A program made the position numbers and the translations under genes. This document shows, piece by piece, positions 11,162-23,500 of a DNA stretch of 64,000 nt (the first letter of the stretch is position 1; each line of letters starts with the position of its first letter). Location of the stretch: contig JALRME010000004.1 of the NCBI GenBank assembly GCA_026120035.1, forward strand, positions 620,001-684,000, written 5' to 3'. The DNA comes from Coleophoma eucalyptorum. Lineage: Eukaryota; Ascomycota; Leotiomycetes; Helotiales; Dermateaceae. The notes beneath the pieces were generated by a model. That model saw nothing but the letters and a program-made list of their open reading frames with translations. It was not told where the DNA came from and did not search any database.

Positions 11162-12439
11162 TTACAGAGGAACACTACTAATTTGTTGCTGTGTAGGCGC
11201 AACCACAATTGGTTTAGGCACAACCTGAATTGGTTTATCCAATGAGGCCCTACACATTGCTCGAAGGTTGTCGAGGCCATACCGCGTCAGCTCTATCGAC
11301 GAGGCAACGTATCCCTGTCTGAATTCCTTCCAAACCCTGGCTGTGAGCTTGGCCGTTTCCAGCTGTGCTTGAGAGATTCCAACGGCTGCACCATTTGCCG
11401 AAGCCGACCCATTCTCTGCGCCACTGGGAATTTGCGGAACGTTCTCGGCAAACGAGACATACAGCTCATCGAGTGCCTGTACGCTGTCTGCGAATCTACA
11501 ACAAACTTCATACAAACTGTCTCGACATGTCCAAATTCCGTCGGGTGATTTGAAAAGAGAGGGTCGCCCGGCTTGGTGCTTCGCACGAGTGAGGAGTTGG
11601 ATATAGTTAATTGTTTCTCGAGCCTTGATCTCTTTCACGAATGAGAAAATGTCGTTCGATAGATTGACGAATACATTCAACTCATCAGCTCCCGCAATCC
11701 AGCTGTCCAGTGGTATACTGAGTTCATCCGATATTGAGAAAGCTGCCGGTCCGTATAAACTGGGCATACCGGTCATGTTGCGCATCCAATAAGGAAATTT
11801 TGAAGCGCACCAATCCACGTGCTTGTTGGAGGTGGTTCTGACTTGGAGGGGAGGCTCATCAATGTATTTTGTTTCCAGGTAGGTTGATTCTGCGAAGTTC
11901 AAACAAGTAGTGACCAACATATTTGCAACCTGGGGGTCTCGGAGTCCAAAAATCTTGTCCATATTCCTCATGGCCTCTGCATATACTGTGCAGATACCCT
12001 CCGGCTGCGGAAGGTTTCGGAGGTATCTGTACGCATACATACGAGTCTGCTCTTTTATAACTGGATCTTCCATAGAATCGTCTATGACAATGACAGAGGC
12101 AGTTATAGCGCCAATGCACATTTTGAACTCATGTGAAGCATTTTGGTAGAAATATTCCATGAACATTGCTGTGGTCTCGACCAAGTAAGCTCGTTTTTTG
12201 TCGTTGACATAGACGCAGGATAGATTCTCGTCAATCCAATTGCGCAAGTCGCGTCGAAATGGCTCATCTTGGGGCATTACGACATGATGGTGCTTGATCC
12301 GTGCGAGTATGCCCATGTGAATGGCTTCCATCGCGCTGACCACATCCTGCACCTGCTTATCGTCAAGGGCGCTGGCATCGTGGAAATCTAGGCATCTGAA
12401 TCGATCTTCAGAGAAAAGCGAGAACAAGTCGACAGGCAT
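11162..12439 (-). CDS. TRI5-family (trichodiene-synthase-like) sesquiterpene synthase, 425 aa
   Basis: A single-exon gene with a clear ATG at 12439. It belongs to the TRI5 family of class I terpene cyclases, which ionise farnesyl diphosphate with a Mg2+ cluster and cyclise it. The first metal-binding motif is the Asp-rich DDSMED at residues 120-125. The second (NSE/DTE) is complete: NDIFSFVKE at 262-270, matching NDxxSxxKE. The spacing between them is as expected for the family. At 425 aa it is longer than canonical members (about 370-390 aa) through a C-terminal tail with a low-complexity SGAENGSASANGAA insert near residues 345-360. No signal peptide is present; the protein is cytosolic. Nearest neighbours are the RIP island on one side and a 2.4-kb gene-free gap on the other, with no P450 or regulator adjacent. 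The product cannot be predicted from sequence, and nothing shows that it makes trichodiene. Confidence 0.88.
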   Translation of the reverse strand: MPVDLFSLFSEDRFRCLDFHDASALDDKQVQDVVSAMEAIHMGILARIKHHHVVMPQDEPFRRDLRNWIDENLSCVYVNDKKRAYLVETTAMFMEYFYQNASHEFKMCIGAITASVIVIDDSMEDPVIKEQTRMYAYRYLRNLPQPEGICTVYAEAMRNMDKIFGLRDPQVANMLVTTCLNFAESTYLETKYIDEPPLQVRTTSNKHVDWCASKFPYWMRNMTGMPSLYGPAAFSISDELSIPLDSWIAGADELNVFVNLSNDIFSFVKEIKARETINYIQLLTRAKHQAGRPSLFKSPDGIWTCRDSLYEVCCRFADSVQALDELYVSFAENVPQIPSGAENGSASANGAAVGISQAQLETAKLTARVWKEFRQGYVASSIELTRYGLDNLRAMCRASLDKPIQVVPKPIVVAPTQQQISSVPL

Positions 12440-14889
12440 TTTGACTGAGCGGTGAACAACACTATGGTAAAGGGAGACCGAGCTCTGAACCGGGTTTTAA
12501 GTACACACGGGAAAGAGCTGAACGGATTTATAAGTAAAGGAAGATTCTATGATCAGCTCCATGTGGCCAAAATCATACGAAAGCACATGGCTTGAGCTGT
12601 ACGATTGTGGGACTGTTGGTTCCATATACCTTGCAAGTCGACTTCGAATTGACCAGGACATGGCTGTGAGAATTCGCTTTGAGTTTCTTCGCCTGCAGCG
12701 TGATAGCGAAGGCCTGTAAGTAAAGCACGTACAGTGGTATCCATGATGCTTACCATTTCAGACAAAAATTCCGTTAGCAGCTTGAATCATAATTCGTTAA
12801 ACATAGGATGAATATGATTTACGATAAGGGAATCTCGGCCAACCAGCGCAATAGGTCCCCAGAATTTCTGACACGTAGGCTTCATTGAGTCGTTCTCCTA
12901 AAGAATTCCATTTTCAGCTCTGTCCAGGATATTTAGGTTCACGTGTACGGCGATAAGAACTTCTGGCGATTCCATACTGTAGACTGTCACTCTCCGAAGG
13001 CGGATCAGCGGAGAATGGAAGAGAACAGCTGAGGAATACAATGTGAAGCCCCAGTTCGTCCAATACGCCCATTCCGGGCCTGCCCGCCACCGAAGCATAG
13101 ACGAGGCGGTTTGAAAATCTCTTGCCAGGGCCCATGACCTTTTTATCTTGCGAACATCATTAGATTGAATGAATGTTGGACGTCGGCCTTGGCCCCCAAA
13201 CAGTGCATGTTATATATGACGTGAGGCCAATAGGCGAACGCGCTCGAGTTTCTACCATTTTGAACAATATGTTAACTTGAGATCCTGGGAGATCCTGCAG
13301 TTTCAAAATGTGCATGAGGATGGGGATTGTGTCCTATCAAGGGTCGCAAATTGTGTCTTAACAATCCCTTTCTCATATACTAAGGTAGAGCAAGAAATTC
13401 TGTCACAATCCCCGGATTTGCGGTATCACAACATTCTCAATAGTGCTTGGTACTGCACACCGGGCTGTGTGGACTTTTTATGCAAGTAGATCCTGCTGTG
13501 CAATTTGTTGTCCACGGAGTAACGCAGCAGAGTTCCACAGGTCTGATTGGACTTCGCTTGCCCTGGTTAGATGGTCGCTTATTAGGCTTGAGTACGGCGA
13601 GCGAGCACGAAGAGCACTCCGCATGTACAAAATCTAAATGTTTTGCAAGGTATCTCGGTTTATGTGCTTAAAACAATTCGCTCAGCGCAAGCGTGCAATA
13701 CCCTGGCCCCCAAGGTCTAAATGTTCAAACGTGGCCTTCATAAATATTCTAGTCGAGATTTGGCAGATTATATTACAAGAGGATTGGACCACAGACCCAG
13801 CCTTGCACGGAGTGCCCCCTTCTAGAGAGGCGAGGTTTTTTATATGGGGTTCGTAACACAGAACGGTTTTCTAATTGTCTGACAGACTGAAACTCTTGGT
13901 ACAAGACTACCGAAGTTACGCGCAGCGTGAAAACCAGGACCAGGGATGATACATATTTAGACGAGAGCAGGGGAAACAAACCCTTACTTGAATTGTCACC
14001 AAATTAGGAAGGTGGGGGGAGCGAACGAGGAGGAGCAGTTCCACGTATGCAATTATATATGATAGTCACGTTCTACTGTTTTCACGATTCCAAGATGGAA
14101 ATGCACTTGAACAGGGTACGAAGCATCGCCCAGAACGTGCTATCGCCTGCATTAGCCGCGAGCTATACGGCGCATCTCGAGCTATGCTCAGAGCTGTCCA
14201 GCGCGAGCGGAATCTCTAAGCCCGAGAAAATTCTAGGGTCCTTCCGACTGCACATAGTTCTATCATGCATATGAAGCAGCTAGAAGATAAGACCTGCAAT
14301 GACTCGTTCGAATGGACAGAACACCTCGGTCTTAATCCTCGAGAAATTAGCTTTTGGCTACGAAGTAAGAGACATATGTTCCTTTGGAGGGTGATAGTAA
14401 GTAGTGTGACACTTCCAAAGCTTCGAAAGTTAGGACCTACTCCAATGAGCTTCCTAGAAACGGGCCATCAAACGTGGGCTAAATGAAAATCCGAAACATA
14501 AAGTGTCATTCAAAGGCCGGAAACAATATTAGAACAGCCTAAAGTAGTGTCATACTTTGCTGTCATGTCCCCAAGTCATTATTTGCCGCTCCTGCCGATT
14601 CAACCTACATTTACGAGAAGAACTCTGGTACTGACTTAGGACAAGACATTTAAGTCTGATACGTTTTTTGCGGTCCCGTCATCTCACGTGATTATTTCAA
14701 TATTTGTAAAGTACAACAGCACAAATCCATTGGCTTAGTCAGCTCTTATCACATCAGGTGATTGTGATACAGCGATACGTGAGAGCCTTCCGTAGCGCGG
14801 TTTGCTTATCGTTCGAAACTCCCAACCTCCCCTTCCCTCAGGACTCATCGATCCTTACTATTTACAAGAGTCTGTAGATCGTATGAAAA
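12440..14889. other. Gene-free stretch between terpene synthase and carboxypeptidase
   Basis: Only short overlapping frames are present. The longest (12553-12765 on minus, and 13277-13856 in three frames on plus) lack features of conserved proteins. It should contain the promoters of both divergent flanking genes. A short upstream ATG at 14883, out of frame and 7 nt before the carboxypeptidase start, is visible. Confidence 0.5.
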
Positions 14890-16368
14890 ATGCGCAACAC
14901 TATTTGGTCACTCCTTGCAATGAGCCTCTCTGTGAGAGGCTCATTAGCTTCCATCATGTCACAAGCTCCATTTCTAGATGACTTCACTGCGCAGCTCGAT
15001 AAATCCTCCGTCAGGGTTCTCACCCATGAAGCTCATCCAGAGCATAGTCTGATGATCAAGGCCCACAGTGCCAGCGAGCCTTCCATCAAGAGCAGTGGTC
15101 CCAGTTTGGCAGACATTTGCCCAGGAGCAACCTCGGGGTACACAGGATACCTTAATTCCGGCTCCAAGCACTTCTACTTTGCTTACTTTGAGTCGCGCTC
15201 CAATCCGGCAACGGACCCACTGGTCTTATGGCTCAATGGTGGACCTGGATGTTCCAGTATGACAGGTCTGTTCATGGAACTTGGTCCGTGTACTGTGAAT
15301 GAGGGAGGAGAGTCAGCCAGAGAGAACCCTCACAGCTGGATCAACGCAGCTAGTGTCTTCTTCCTGGACCAGCCAATTGGTGTTGGATTCTCTTACTCCA
15401 GCAATAATTCATCCCACGGTGGCCAAGGCGGTACCTTTGCAGCAAGCGAGGACGTCTATGCATTCATGAGATTGTGGTACAAAGCATTCCCAGAGTCAAA
15501 GACGCTGCCATTCTCAATTGCTGGAGAGAGTTATGGAGGGCACTACATCCCGGTCTTCGCAGAACACATTCATCAGATGAACAAGATTTCTGCGATTGAG
15601 GATCAAATTCCTCTGGAATCTGTCTTGATCGGAAATGGTATTTTCAGCGATACCAAGCAAGCAAGCTCGTATTACGATATCCCATGCACCAATGTCACGG
15701 GAATTGGTCCTCTATTAAACTCCACAACCTGCAGTAAGATGTCTGCTGCTGTGGGAAGGTGTGAATATTTGATGGAGGCATGCCACGCCTACCCAGATCC
15801 ACTCATCTGCAGAGCCTCATCTGAATATTGCAGCGACGAGCTCGAAGAACCATACTTTGAGTCTGGGCTGAACTATTACGATATTAGCAGACCTTGTGAT
15901 GGTTATCTGTGTTACCCAATCATGAACTCAATCACCAAATTTTTGCGAACCGACAAAGTCCGCGAAGCATTTGGAGTTGACGAGGCTGCCCCGAAGTTCG
16001 AGGGATGTAGTAATAAAGTTGGACGAGAGTTTGATAAGGTTAATGATATGATCATCGACACACGTCCTTTCGTTGCTACCCTGCTCCATTCCGGAATTCG
16101 CGTTCTCATTTATGTTGGAACGTATGACTGGATTTGCAACTTTGTTGGGAATGAACGAGTCTTCGGCTCACTGGAATGGAAGGGGTTGCCTGACTTCCGT
16201 TACCAGCAAGAGAACAACAAGCAAGTCTGGAGCGGCGGTTTGTGGTGGGAAAGCGGTCTTTTACGATATGCTAGAGTTAACGGTGCTGGGCACATGGTTC
16301 CATGGGATAAGCCTGTGGAAGCATTGCAGATGTTCAAGGCCTGGCTGGACAAGAAACCTTTAAAGTAG
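14890..16368 (+). CDS. Secreted serine carboxypeptidase (family S10), 492 aa
   Basis: An intronless gene starting at ATG 14890. The N-terminus (MRNTIWSLLAMSLSVRGSLA) is a signal peptide. The catalytic triad of the carboxypeptidase Y family is intact: Ser214 in GESYGG, Asp413 in VGTYDWICN and His468 in GAGHMVPWDKP. The substrate-binding block LWLNGGPGCSSMTG and the DQPIGVGFSYS motif are also present. It removes C-terminal residues from peptides, either in the vacuole or outside the cell. About 490 aa without a long propeptide, several N-glycosylation sequons and a modest region before the catalytic domain (residues 21-70) favour a secreted enzyme, but a vacuolar one is possible. Cys residues between 270 and 345 likely form the insertion-domain disulphides. 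No introns or damage are seen. Confidence 0.95.
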   Translation: MRNTIWSLLAMSLSVRGSLASIMSQAPFLDDFTAQLDKSSVRVLTHEAHPEHSLMIKAHSASEPSIKSSGPSLADICPGATSGYTGYLNSGSKHFYFAYFESRSNPATDPLVLWLNGGPGCSSMTGLFMELGPCTVNEGGESARENPHSWINAASVFFLDQPIGVGFSYSSNNSSHGGQGGTFAASEDVYAFMRLWYKAFPESKTLPFSIAGESYGGHYIPVFAEHIHQMNKISAIEDQIPLESVLIGNGIFSDTKQASSYYDIPCTNVTGIGPLLNSTTCSKMSAAVGRCEYLMEACHAYPDPLICRASSEYCSDELEEPYFESGLNYYDISRPCDGYLCYPIMNSITKFLRTDKVREAFGVDEAAPKFEGCSNKVGREFDKVNDMIIDTRPFVATLLHSGIRVLIYVGTYDWICNFVGNERVFGSLEWKGLPDFRYQQENNKQVWSGGLWWESGLLRYARVNGAGHMVPWDKPVEALQMFKAWLDKKPLK

Positions 16369-17024
16369 ATATTGATCGAAGTGATAACTGTTCGGATTGA
16401 ATAGTTCAGGTAAGTTCAATCTTTGTATGCATAACGTAGCGTATAGAACGCATGTAGGATATTGACCATGGTTTGAATACAATATTAGGCAAGATTCAAT
16501 TTTCAATCCCCTTGTCAAAATAGTCAAGATAATACTGAAATTGCTAGCGGTCACAATCAGGTTGAGAACTGCTAGGAGTGCTTCATAATTTTCCTTACTT
16601 TCTTCTTGAGTTAAGTGCAATAAGTGCGTGCATGTCGTCTAGAAGCGACGACATATTACCTCTTGGTTGCTTAAAATAGAAATCACCTGTTAATTCTGTC
16701 GATAGCCTTTCCTCTGATCTTCTGGTTGGCTCAGAATTTTCGAGCGGGATTGGATAGAACTGCTATAGCATGTGCAGTGTCGGAAGTTGTTATGCGGGGA
16801 AAGTGACAGCTCTAAATCTTCCCTATTGGATAATAATCGACCATCATGATGATGCCACAGCAGGGACTCATGATGACATTGATAAGACACTTTTCCTGAC
16901 AGAAACTCGAGTCAACTGTAAAATCTAAACTGAAATATCCAGGCGCTGAAACCTTTGTGGAGTTATATTGTCGCGAGTTTAAGAAGTCCGTCAACTAACG
17001 AGGTCCATTCTCAGTCGTGCCAAA
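16369..17024. other. Intergenic region, carboxypeptidase to sugar transporter
   Basis: It holds the 3' flank of the carboxypeptidase and the promoter of the transporter. Short minus-strand frames (16360-16620 and 16690-16994) have no recognisable features. I see no RNA gene or repeat. Confidence 0.5.
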
Positions 17025-18742
17025 ATGCAGGAAACCAAACCCGCCGAAGATGGGGCTCGAGTCAGTGGAGACAAGCTTGCGCAAGAACTGAGGGAAACAG
17101 AGGTCAAGTATACCATTATGAACAGCGAGGCCAAGCAAGCGACAAATAAGCAACATTCCATGACCGTCGCAGAAGCGATCAAGCTCTATCCAAAAGCCAT
17201 CGCATGGTCAATCCTGCTCTCGACCGCAGTGGCCATGGAAGGCTATGATATTGTCCTTATTGCCGCTTTCTATGCTTTTCCCCGGTTCAACCAGAAATAT
17301 GGCGTGCAACTTCCAAATGGCTCGTATCAGGTGCCGGCGCCTTGGCAAGCTGGTCTTTCAAATGGCGCGCGCGTTGGAGAGATTTTAGGATTGACAATTA
17401 ATGGTATCGTTTCGGAGCGGTACGGATTTAAAAGAACGATGATAGGGGCGTTACTCGCCATGATCGCCTTCATCTTCATCCCATTCTTTGCATCGAATAT
17501 CCAGACGCTGGAAGCTGGTGAGGTGCTGATGGGCATTCCATGGGGTGTCTTCCAGACGCTGACGACTGCATATGCCGCTGAAGTGTGCCCGCTCGCTTTA
17601 CGCGGTTACTTGACAACGTATGTCAACATGATGTGGGGCTTGGGCCAGTTGATCGCCTCGGGGGTTCTGAGAGCTTTACTGAGACGTGAAGATCAGTGGG
17701 CTTATCGGATTCCTTTTGCACTGCAGTGGATGTGGCCGCTACCGCTTATTGTGGCAATTTGCTTTGCACCTGATTCTCCTTGGGTAAGACTATTTTGTTA
17801 TTCAAAGTGACATCTTGCACAGAAGTGGGCGGTATCATATGGTTAAGTTGCTAAATGGATTGACAGTGGCTAGTCCGTAGAGGGCGCAGCAAAGTCGCAA
17901 GAAGTGCCCTCAAGAGATTAACAACCAACGAGACAGAAGCAGGATTAGACGAGACTCTAGCAATGATGGAACATACAAACGATCTTGAGAAACAAATATC
18001 TACAGGCACGTCGTATCTAGACTGCTTCAAAGGCATCGATCTCCGAAGAACAGAGATTACCTGCATAACCTGGGCCATCCAACCTCTTTGCGGAGCTTCG
18101 CTGATGGGCTACTCAGCATACTTCTTTGAACAAGCTGGTCTGGGGACATCTATTGCATTTGACTTCTCCATATCACTCTATTCTATCGCTATGATTGGTG
18201 TTGCAGTGTCCTGGTTCTTCATGAGTCGTGTTGGACGACGAACACTTTTCCTCGGTGGTCTCTGTACGCTTTTTGTCATCCTGATGGTTATTGGTTTTGT
18301 GTCCCTTGCACCTGCAAAAGATAAAGCTCCGAAATATGCTATTGGGTCTCTTCTATTACTCTTTACTCTATGCTATGATATAACAGTCGGGACCGTGGCT
18401 TATGCTATAGTAGCAGAAATGCCGTCGAGCCGCTTGCGATCCAAGACGATAGTCCTTGGGCGAAGTTTGTACAATGTTGTAGGGATCATCAATGGTGTGA
18501 TAACGCCGTACATGTTAAACCCAGCAGCCTGGGATTGGAAAGGCCGAGCTGGCTTCTTTTGGGCTGGCATATGCTTCCTGTGCATTGTGTGGACCTACTT
18601 TCGTCTGCCGGAGCCCAAAGGACGCACCTTTGGCGAGCTGGATGTCTTGTTTGAACGCGGTGTCAGTGCGAGGAAGTTTGGAACGGCTCAGATTGATATT
18701 TTGGAGATTTATGCTTCACAGGAAAAGGCAGAAGTCCAGTGA
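17025..18742 (+). CDS. MFS sugar transporter, alpha-glucoside permease-like, 544 aa, 2 exons
   Basis: Exons are 17025-17783 and 17867-18742. The 83-nt intron starts GTAAGA, ends TTGACAG and is phase 0. Splicing creates the sugar-transporter signature PDSPWWLVRRGR exactly across the junction, which supports the model. It is a 12-TM major facilitator of the fungal maltose/alpha-glucoside:H+ symporter group. The N-terminal cytoplasmic segment is about 60 aa. Family motifs seen are ERYGFKRT after TM2, VGRRTLFLGG in the second half and PEPKGRTFGELD after TM12. It probably imports maltose or related glucosides across the plasma membrane; exact substrate unknown. Compared with family consensus, PES/PET positions read PDS and PEP, which are conservative variants. 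Confidence 0.92.
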
Positions 18743-20564
18743 GAGTTACCAGAACAGATCTTCTAGATGGGAGAAGTATTGGCAAGATACTTGAGAACCA
18801 TTTAAAGCTATTTTCTCTAGCAGTTCATTCCGACCACTTTAAGAAGCCTTGTTATCTTTTCTCTAGATAGTCTTTTCGTTTATCGTCTAAGAATTGCCTT
18901 TGTGGCCAAGCAATGAAACCTTTATTCAGCCTGTTCTATGGACCGGTCATCCCGCGTTATGCGAAGAAAAACCCACTTTAGGTACTTCGAAAAGCATCAA
19001 GAAAATATGTTCTGCACCAAAGAATCCTTCAATGAAACCAGCCTATTGAATATTACTTGACGTAATACGAGCGGAGGCAAATCCATCATGCAACTCAGCA
19101 TGTTGTGTGCTACCTAGCATTGCAAGCACCGAACGAGGATTTCTAAAGTCCAGATCACCAATCCGCTTTCAGATATTCTCTTAGTAACAACACATCAATA
19201 ATGCCCGAATACGTAGTACAGCCTAAAGACCGAAGGACTCATAATCCTAGTGACCTGCGTCCCGGTATGCCCGTCCTCGGTTCACGGAAGTAAGAGCTTG
19301 CCATCGAAGCCTATAATGGATACTTGCAGATGTACAGCTGCATGCTGAATCTGCCTTGGAAGGTGGCGTCAATGCCAGAACAAGTTGTTGTGCCGTTGCT
19401 GGTGGGCTTGTGCAACAAATAAACGCGACTGGGGTTGAAATGGACAAGGGTAGTGTGGATTTGTGCTAAGCTGGGGAAATGGCGGTGAAGATATGCTGAA
19501 TCCAATTAAGAATCATGGCTAAGGATAAGAATCGTACAATACGGAGCACTCTAAGGACAAAGAAATCCCTGCCTGTTCCATCGCTACAAGGGAGTTTGGC
19601 CAACAAGTGATCCTCGACTGATACCCGTCATAGGTGAGAGGACGGGGCACGTTTTTGTTATCGCCGCCGTCTTTTGTGGGTATCCATTTTGAATCTGCTT
19701 GCTTGCGTATTGAAAGTCGAATGCTTGTTTAATGCTGACGTGGAATCGCTGAATATGAAGATTACGTCCAAGAAAGTGGTCAGCAAAAATATGTAAGATA
19801 TATACTACTGAAGACTTGCCAGTCGTCTTAGGCTCAAGTTTACATATCCAGCTGTAATCGGATTCATCTCCTGGCAAAAGATGTGGCTGTAACACGTACT
19901 AAGTTGCAGTATCTACCCACTCACCAATTGACGTCAGTCCAGTCTGCGTGCTCCCATTTGAACAGGCAAGGAAGCCGACATCCGATACCCACCCACCTTT
20001 TCTTGCATTCGTGTAAGAAACAGTTTCAAGCTACTACATCAAGTTTGTGCACTCAGTCACCGACCCAAAACCATTTCCAAACTTACGGGTTCGAAGGTAC
20101 GGACGTCAAAAAAATAGAGGTGAAAAACTAGTCGTACTACATTTTTATTGATTAATTAGCTGCTTATATTATATGCTTGACAAAATATTTCAAAGGTCAC
20201 TGTCATTGATTTGTTTGCTTGTGCGTGAAACAGTTCAGTTCATTTGTTCCTGGACTTAGCAGGCGAGAAATTTATAATTGAAATGAGGCGGCATATATCT
20301 AGACCCCATTAGTTATAGCTAAAGAAAGATATTCGCTCCAAAAAGTCGTCAGATACAGCTGTAAGACGAAATCTTTCTGTTAGACTGAAATGATATATAC
20401 TTTTGCGAATGCATCAATATATGTCGGAAGACGGCATTACAATGTTGGTAACAGACTACATACACATACAGCCCGCATAATTTATTCATGCTAATCTGAG
20501 AATCTATCTAAAATGGGTATCATCTACTCAAACATTATGTGCAATAGTGTCAAAGCTGTTCCGC
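18743..20564. other. Gene-free stretch, transporter to Cu-ATPase (convergent 3' ends)
   Basis: The flanking genes converge here, so 1.8 kb of 3' flank is more than needed. Only small frames without support are seen (19247-19505, 19584-19895 and 19883-20131). I find no repeat, tRNA or conserved motif. Confidence 0.5.
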
Positions 20565-23500
20565 CTATTCTGCCTTTCTGGCTCTGAATCCGATACCAGG
20601 GAGTCTACTCCTAAGAGCAAGACTACTACAAACCACACTGATACTACTTAATGCCATTGCCAAACTGGCCCAGACTGGATCCAATCTTACATGCTTCCCA
20701 TTGCTGACGATTGGATACAATACTCCAGCGGCGACAGGAAGAGCGATCATATTGTAAATTAACGCCCATCCAAAGTTGAATTTGATCCTGCGGAAGACAA
20801 AGCGACTTAAATCAAGAAGAGTTATGAGGCAGTTAAGATTCGACGTAATGAGCACAAATGATGCAGAGGAGATGGCAATATCGGAGCCAGATCCAATAGC
20901 AATACCCACATCTGCTGTTGTCAAAGCCGGGGAGTCGTTGATTCCATCACCAACCATTGCAACAAGTGCACGCTGGGTCGAGGAAGAGCCTGATTTCAGA
21001 GACTTCTGAAGGTACTGGATTTTTTCTGCCTTCTGACTCGGAAGCACGCCAGCTATGATGTTTGTGGCTGGAATTCCAACGAGAGCACCGATGGCTGAAG
21101 CTGTGATCTGATTGTCACCAGACAACATCCATACTTGCGTACCTCGCATCTGGAGAGCAGCGACTATTCCTGGTGCTTCTGGTCGGATCGGATCTGAGAT
21201 GGCGAACGTCGCGCAAAGATGCCATTTGTTGCCGGGCGAGATTCTCATAGCCGCCAAGACCACAGATTTTCCTTGAGTTTTCCAGGAATCTAACACGGCT
21301 TGCGTATCATTAGATACAGCAACACGGCTTTCTGACATAAGAGATTCATTTCCAACGATAACCTCCACAAGGTCTTCCGTCTTTTCTTGCCTATATGATC
21401 CTTTCATTCCTTTACCAGGTATCTCATCAACCTGGTCGAAATCAATGCTGTGCAGCTCCCGGTCCTTGCAGAATGATACAATGGCCTTGGCGACGGTATG
21501 ACTGCTGTTTCCTTCAATTGCAGAAACAAACGCAAGAATCATCCTCTCATCGGCCATAGACTTGGAGTTGATCTCTTGGGGGAACTCGAAGTCCGTAACA
21601 ACAGGTTCACCCCCCATAGTAAGTGTGCCAGTCTTATCAAAGACAATGCAATCCAATTTGGAAGCCTTTTCGAAAGCTTCTCCACCGCCCTTAACAAGAA
21701 TGCCGTGCTTTGCAGCAAGTCCACCACCAACAAAGAGTGCAGTTGGCGCAGCAAGAGCGAGACCACAAGGACAAGCAACGACGAAGACTGCAATGGAGAA
21801 TTGAAGCGCCCAAGCTACCCAGCCGCCAGAGGCATTTCCCAGATAACTTTGAGGAAGAGCACCGGAAACACCTAGGGCAAGCCAAACAATCCACGTCGAG
21901 ATGGCGATCAAGACAATCATCGGAACAAAGTAACTTGTAAGCGTATCTGCGATACGTTCCATAGGAGCCCGTCGCGTTTGTCCCTCGCGCACGGCTTTCA
22001 CAATCTGGTCCAACATGGAAGAACCTGCCACACCGGTAATCTCGACTGAAACTGGCGATCCTTCATTGACTGTCCCTGAGAAGACTTGGTCGCCAACGCT
22101 CTTCTTGACAGGTTTAGACTCACCCGTGAGACTTGACTCATCAAACTTAGTCTCTCCCTGAACCACGGTTCCATCACAAGGCGGCGAGCCTCCATGCAGA
22201 ACTTTCACAGTGTCTCCGAACTCCAGGAGGTCAACTTCGACAGTTTCCAAGGATTCGGCTTGCCGTTCATCACCAGATTGACCCTCAGAAATCAGTAGCA
22301 GTGCTGTCGTAGGTCTGAGCTTGCCTAACAATGCAACAGCATCTCCTGTCTTTGACTTGCTGTAGGCTTCGATCAGACGCCCGATTAGCAGGAAAAATGT
22401 CAAAAACACAACCGAATCAAAGTAGAACGAATTGTTGTCTGCCATCTCTGACGGATGAACTCCAGCAGCAATTAATTGTGCAACAGAGGAGACGTATGCG
22501 ATTGTGGTTCCAAGTGACATGAGAGAATTCATACTTCCGAAGCGATAAAATCTCTGGATTATTGGAGTTGGGTTTCCGCGTCTCCATAGAGACCGTATTT
22601 CCTTGATCGCTCGCTTATGGAAAACATCTGCGCAGAGAAAGTAAACTGGAGTTGCTAAGATGAAGAGTGCCCATTGCGAGCGGCTGACTCCAGCTCGAAG
22701 AGGTGCATCGAGATATTTGCGCCCGGGATTCTGCGCAGAGACAAGACTCATGAATACAATGCCAATGATCAGAGAAGGAATAGCGATGATGAATGTCAAG
22801 ATGACTCGAATAAATAGTCGCTGTTGTTCACGTTGGTGGATTTGTCGCGATCTTTCTTCCAAAGTCGGAGGATGGTATATCGACGGTTGATGGGACTCAT
22901 CGGCAGCGCTGATAGCCGACATAATGTGTCTAATAGTGAATTTTGGAACTTCTGGTGTGTAGTTTAGTCGTACAATGGGATCACGCATTGAAAGTGGCTT
23001 CTCAATTTGAATTTGATCTCCGAATGATTCAAGTGCTGCGATGACTCGAGGGGGGCAGTGTTCACAGAACATGCCATCAACGCGGATATCAACGGTGCGC
23101 TTCGTTACTCGAGGCCCTGGTCCACCAGTCGATTCCTTCAACTCGACAACAGCGTCCAGTGTTGCGTCGTACCCAATATCTTCAATGGCATCGACAATAT
23201 CCTGTTTGTGATCTTTACCATAGAAGTCTACCGTGGCACTATTAGCGATAAGGTTGACGACCGCTTTCTTAACCCAGTCTTTCTTTTGTAGCTCTTTGGT
23301 AATGGCACCGGAACATGATGCACATGTCATACCACCAATCGCCAACGTTGCTCTCCAGATATCCTGGGGTGCTCTAGTTGACTCCTTCAGATCTACGACG
23401 CTGTCCAATGTTGCATCATAGCCAATGTCTTCAATAGCCTCAACGATATCCTTCTCATGGCCCTTGCCACGAAAGTCCACAGTAGCACTGTTGGCAATGA

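Noticed and set aside
12553..12765. 70-aa minus-strand ORF just upstream of the terpene synthase, considered as an extra 5' exon
   Set aside because: The synthase already has a full-length N-terminal region and a good ATG. I found no splice pair joining this frame to it.
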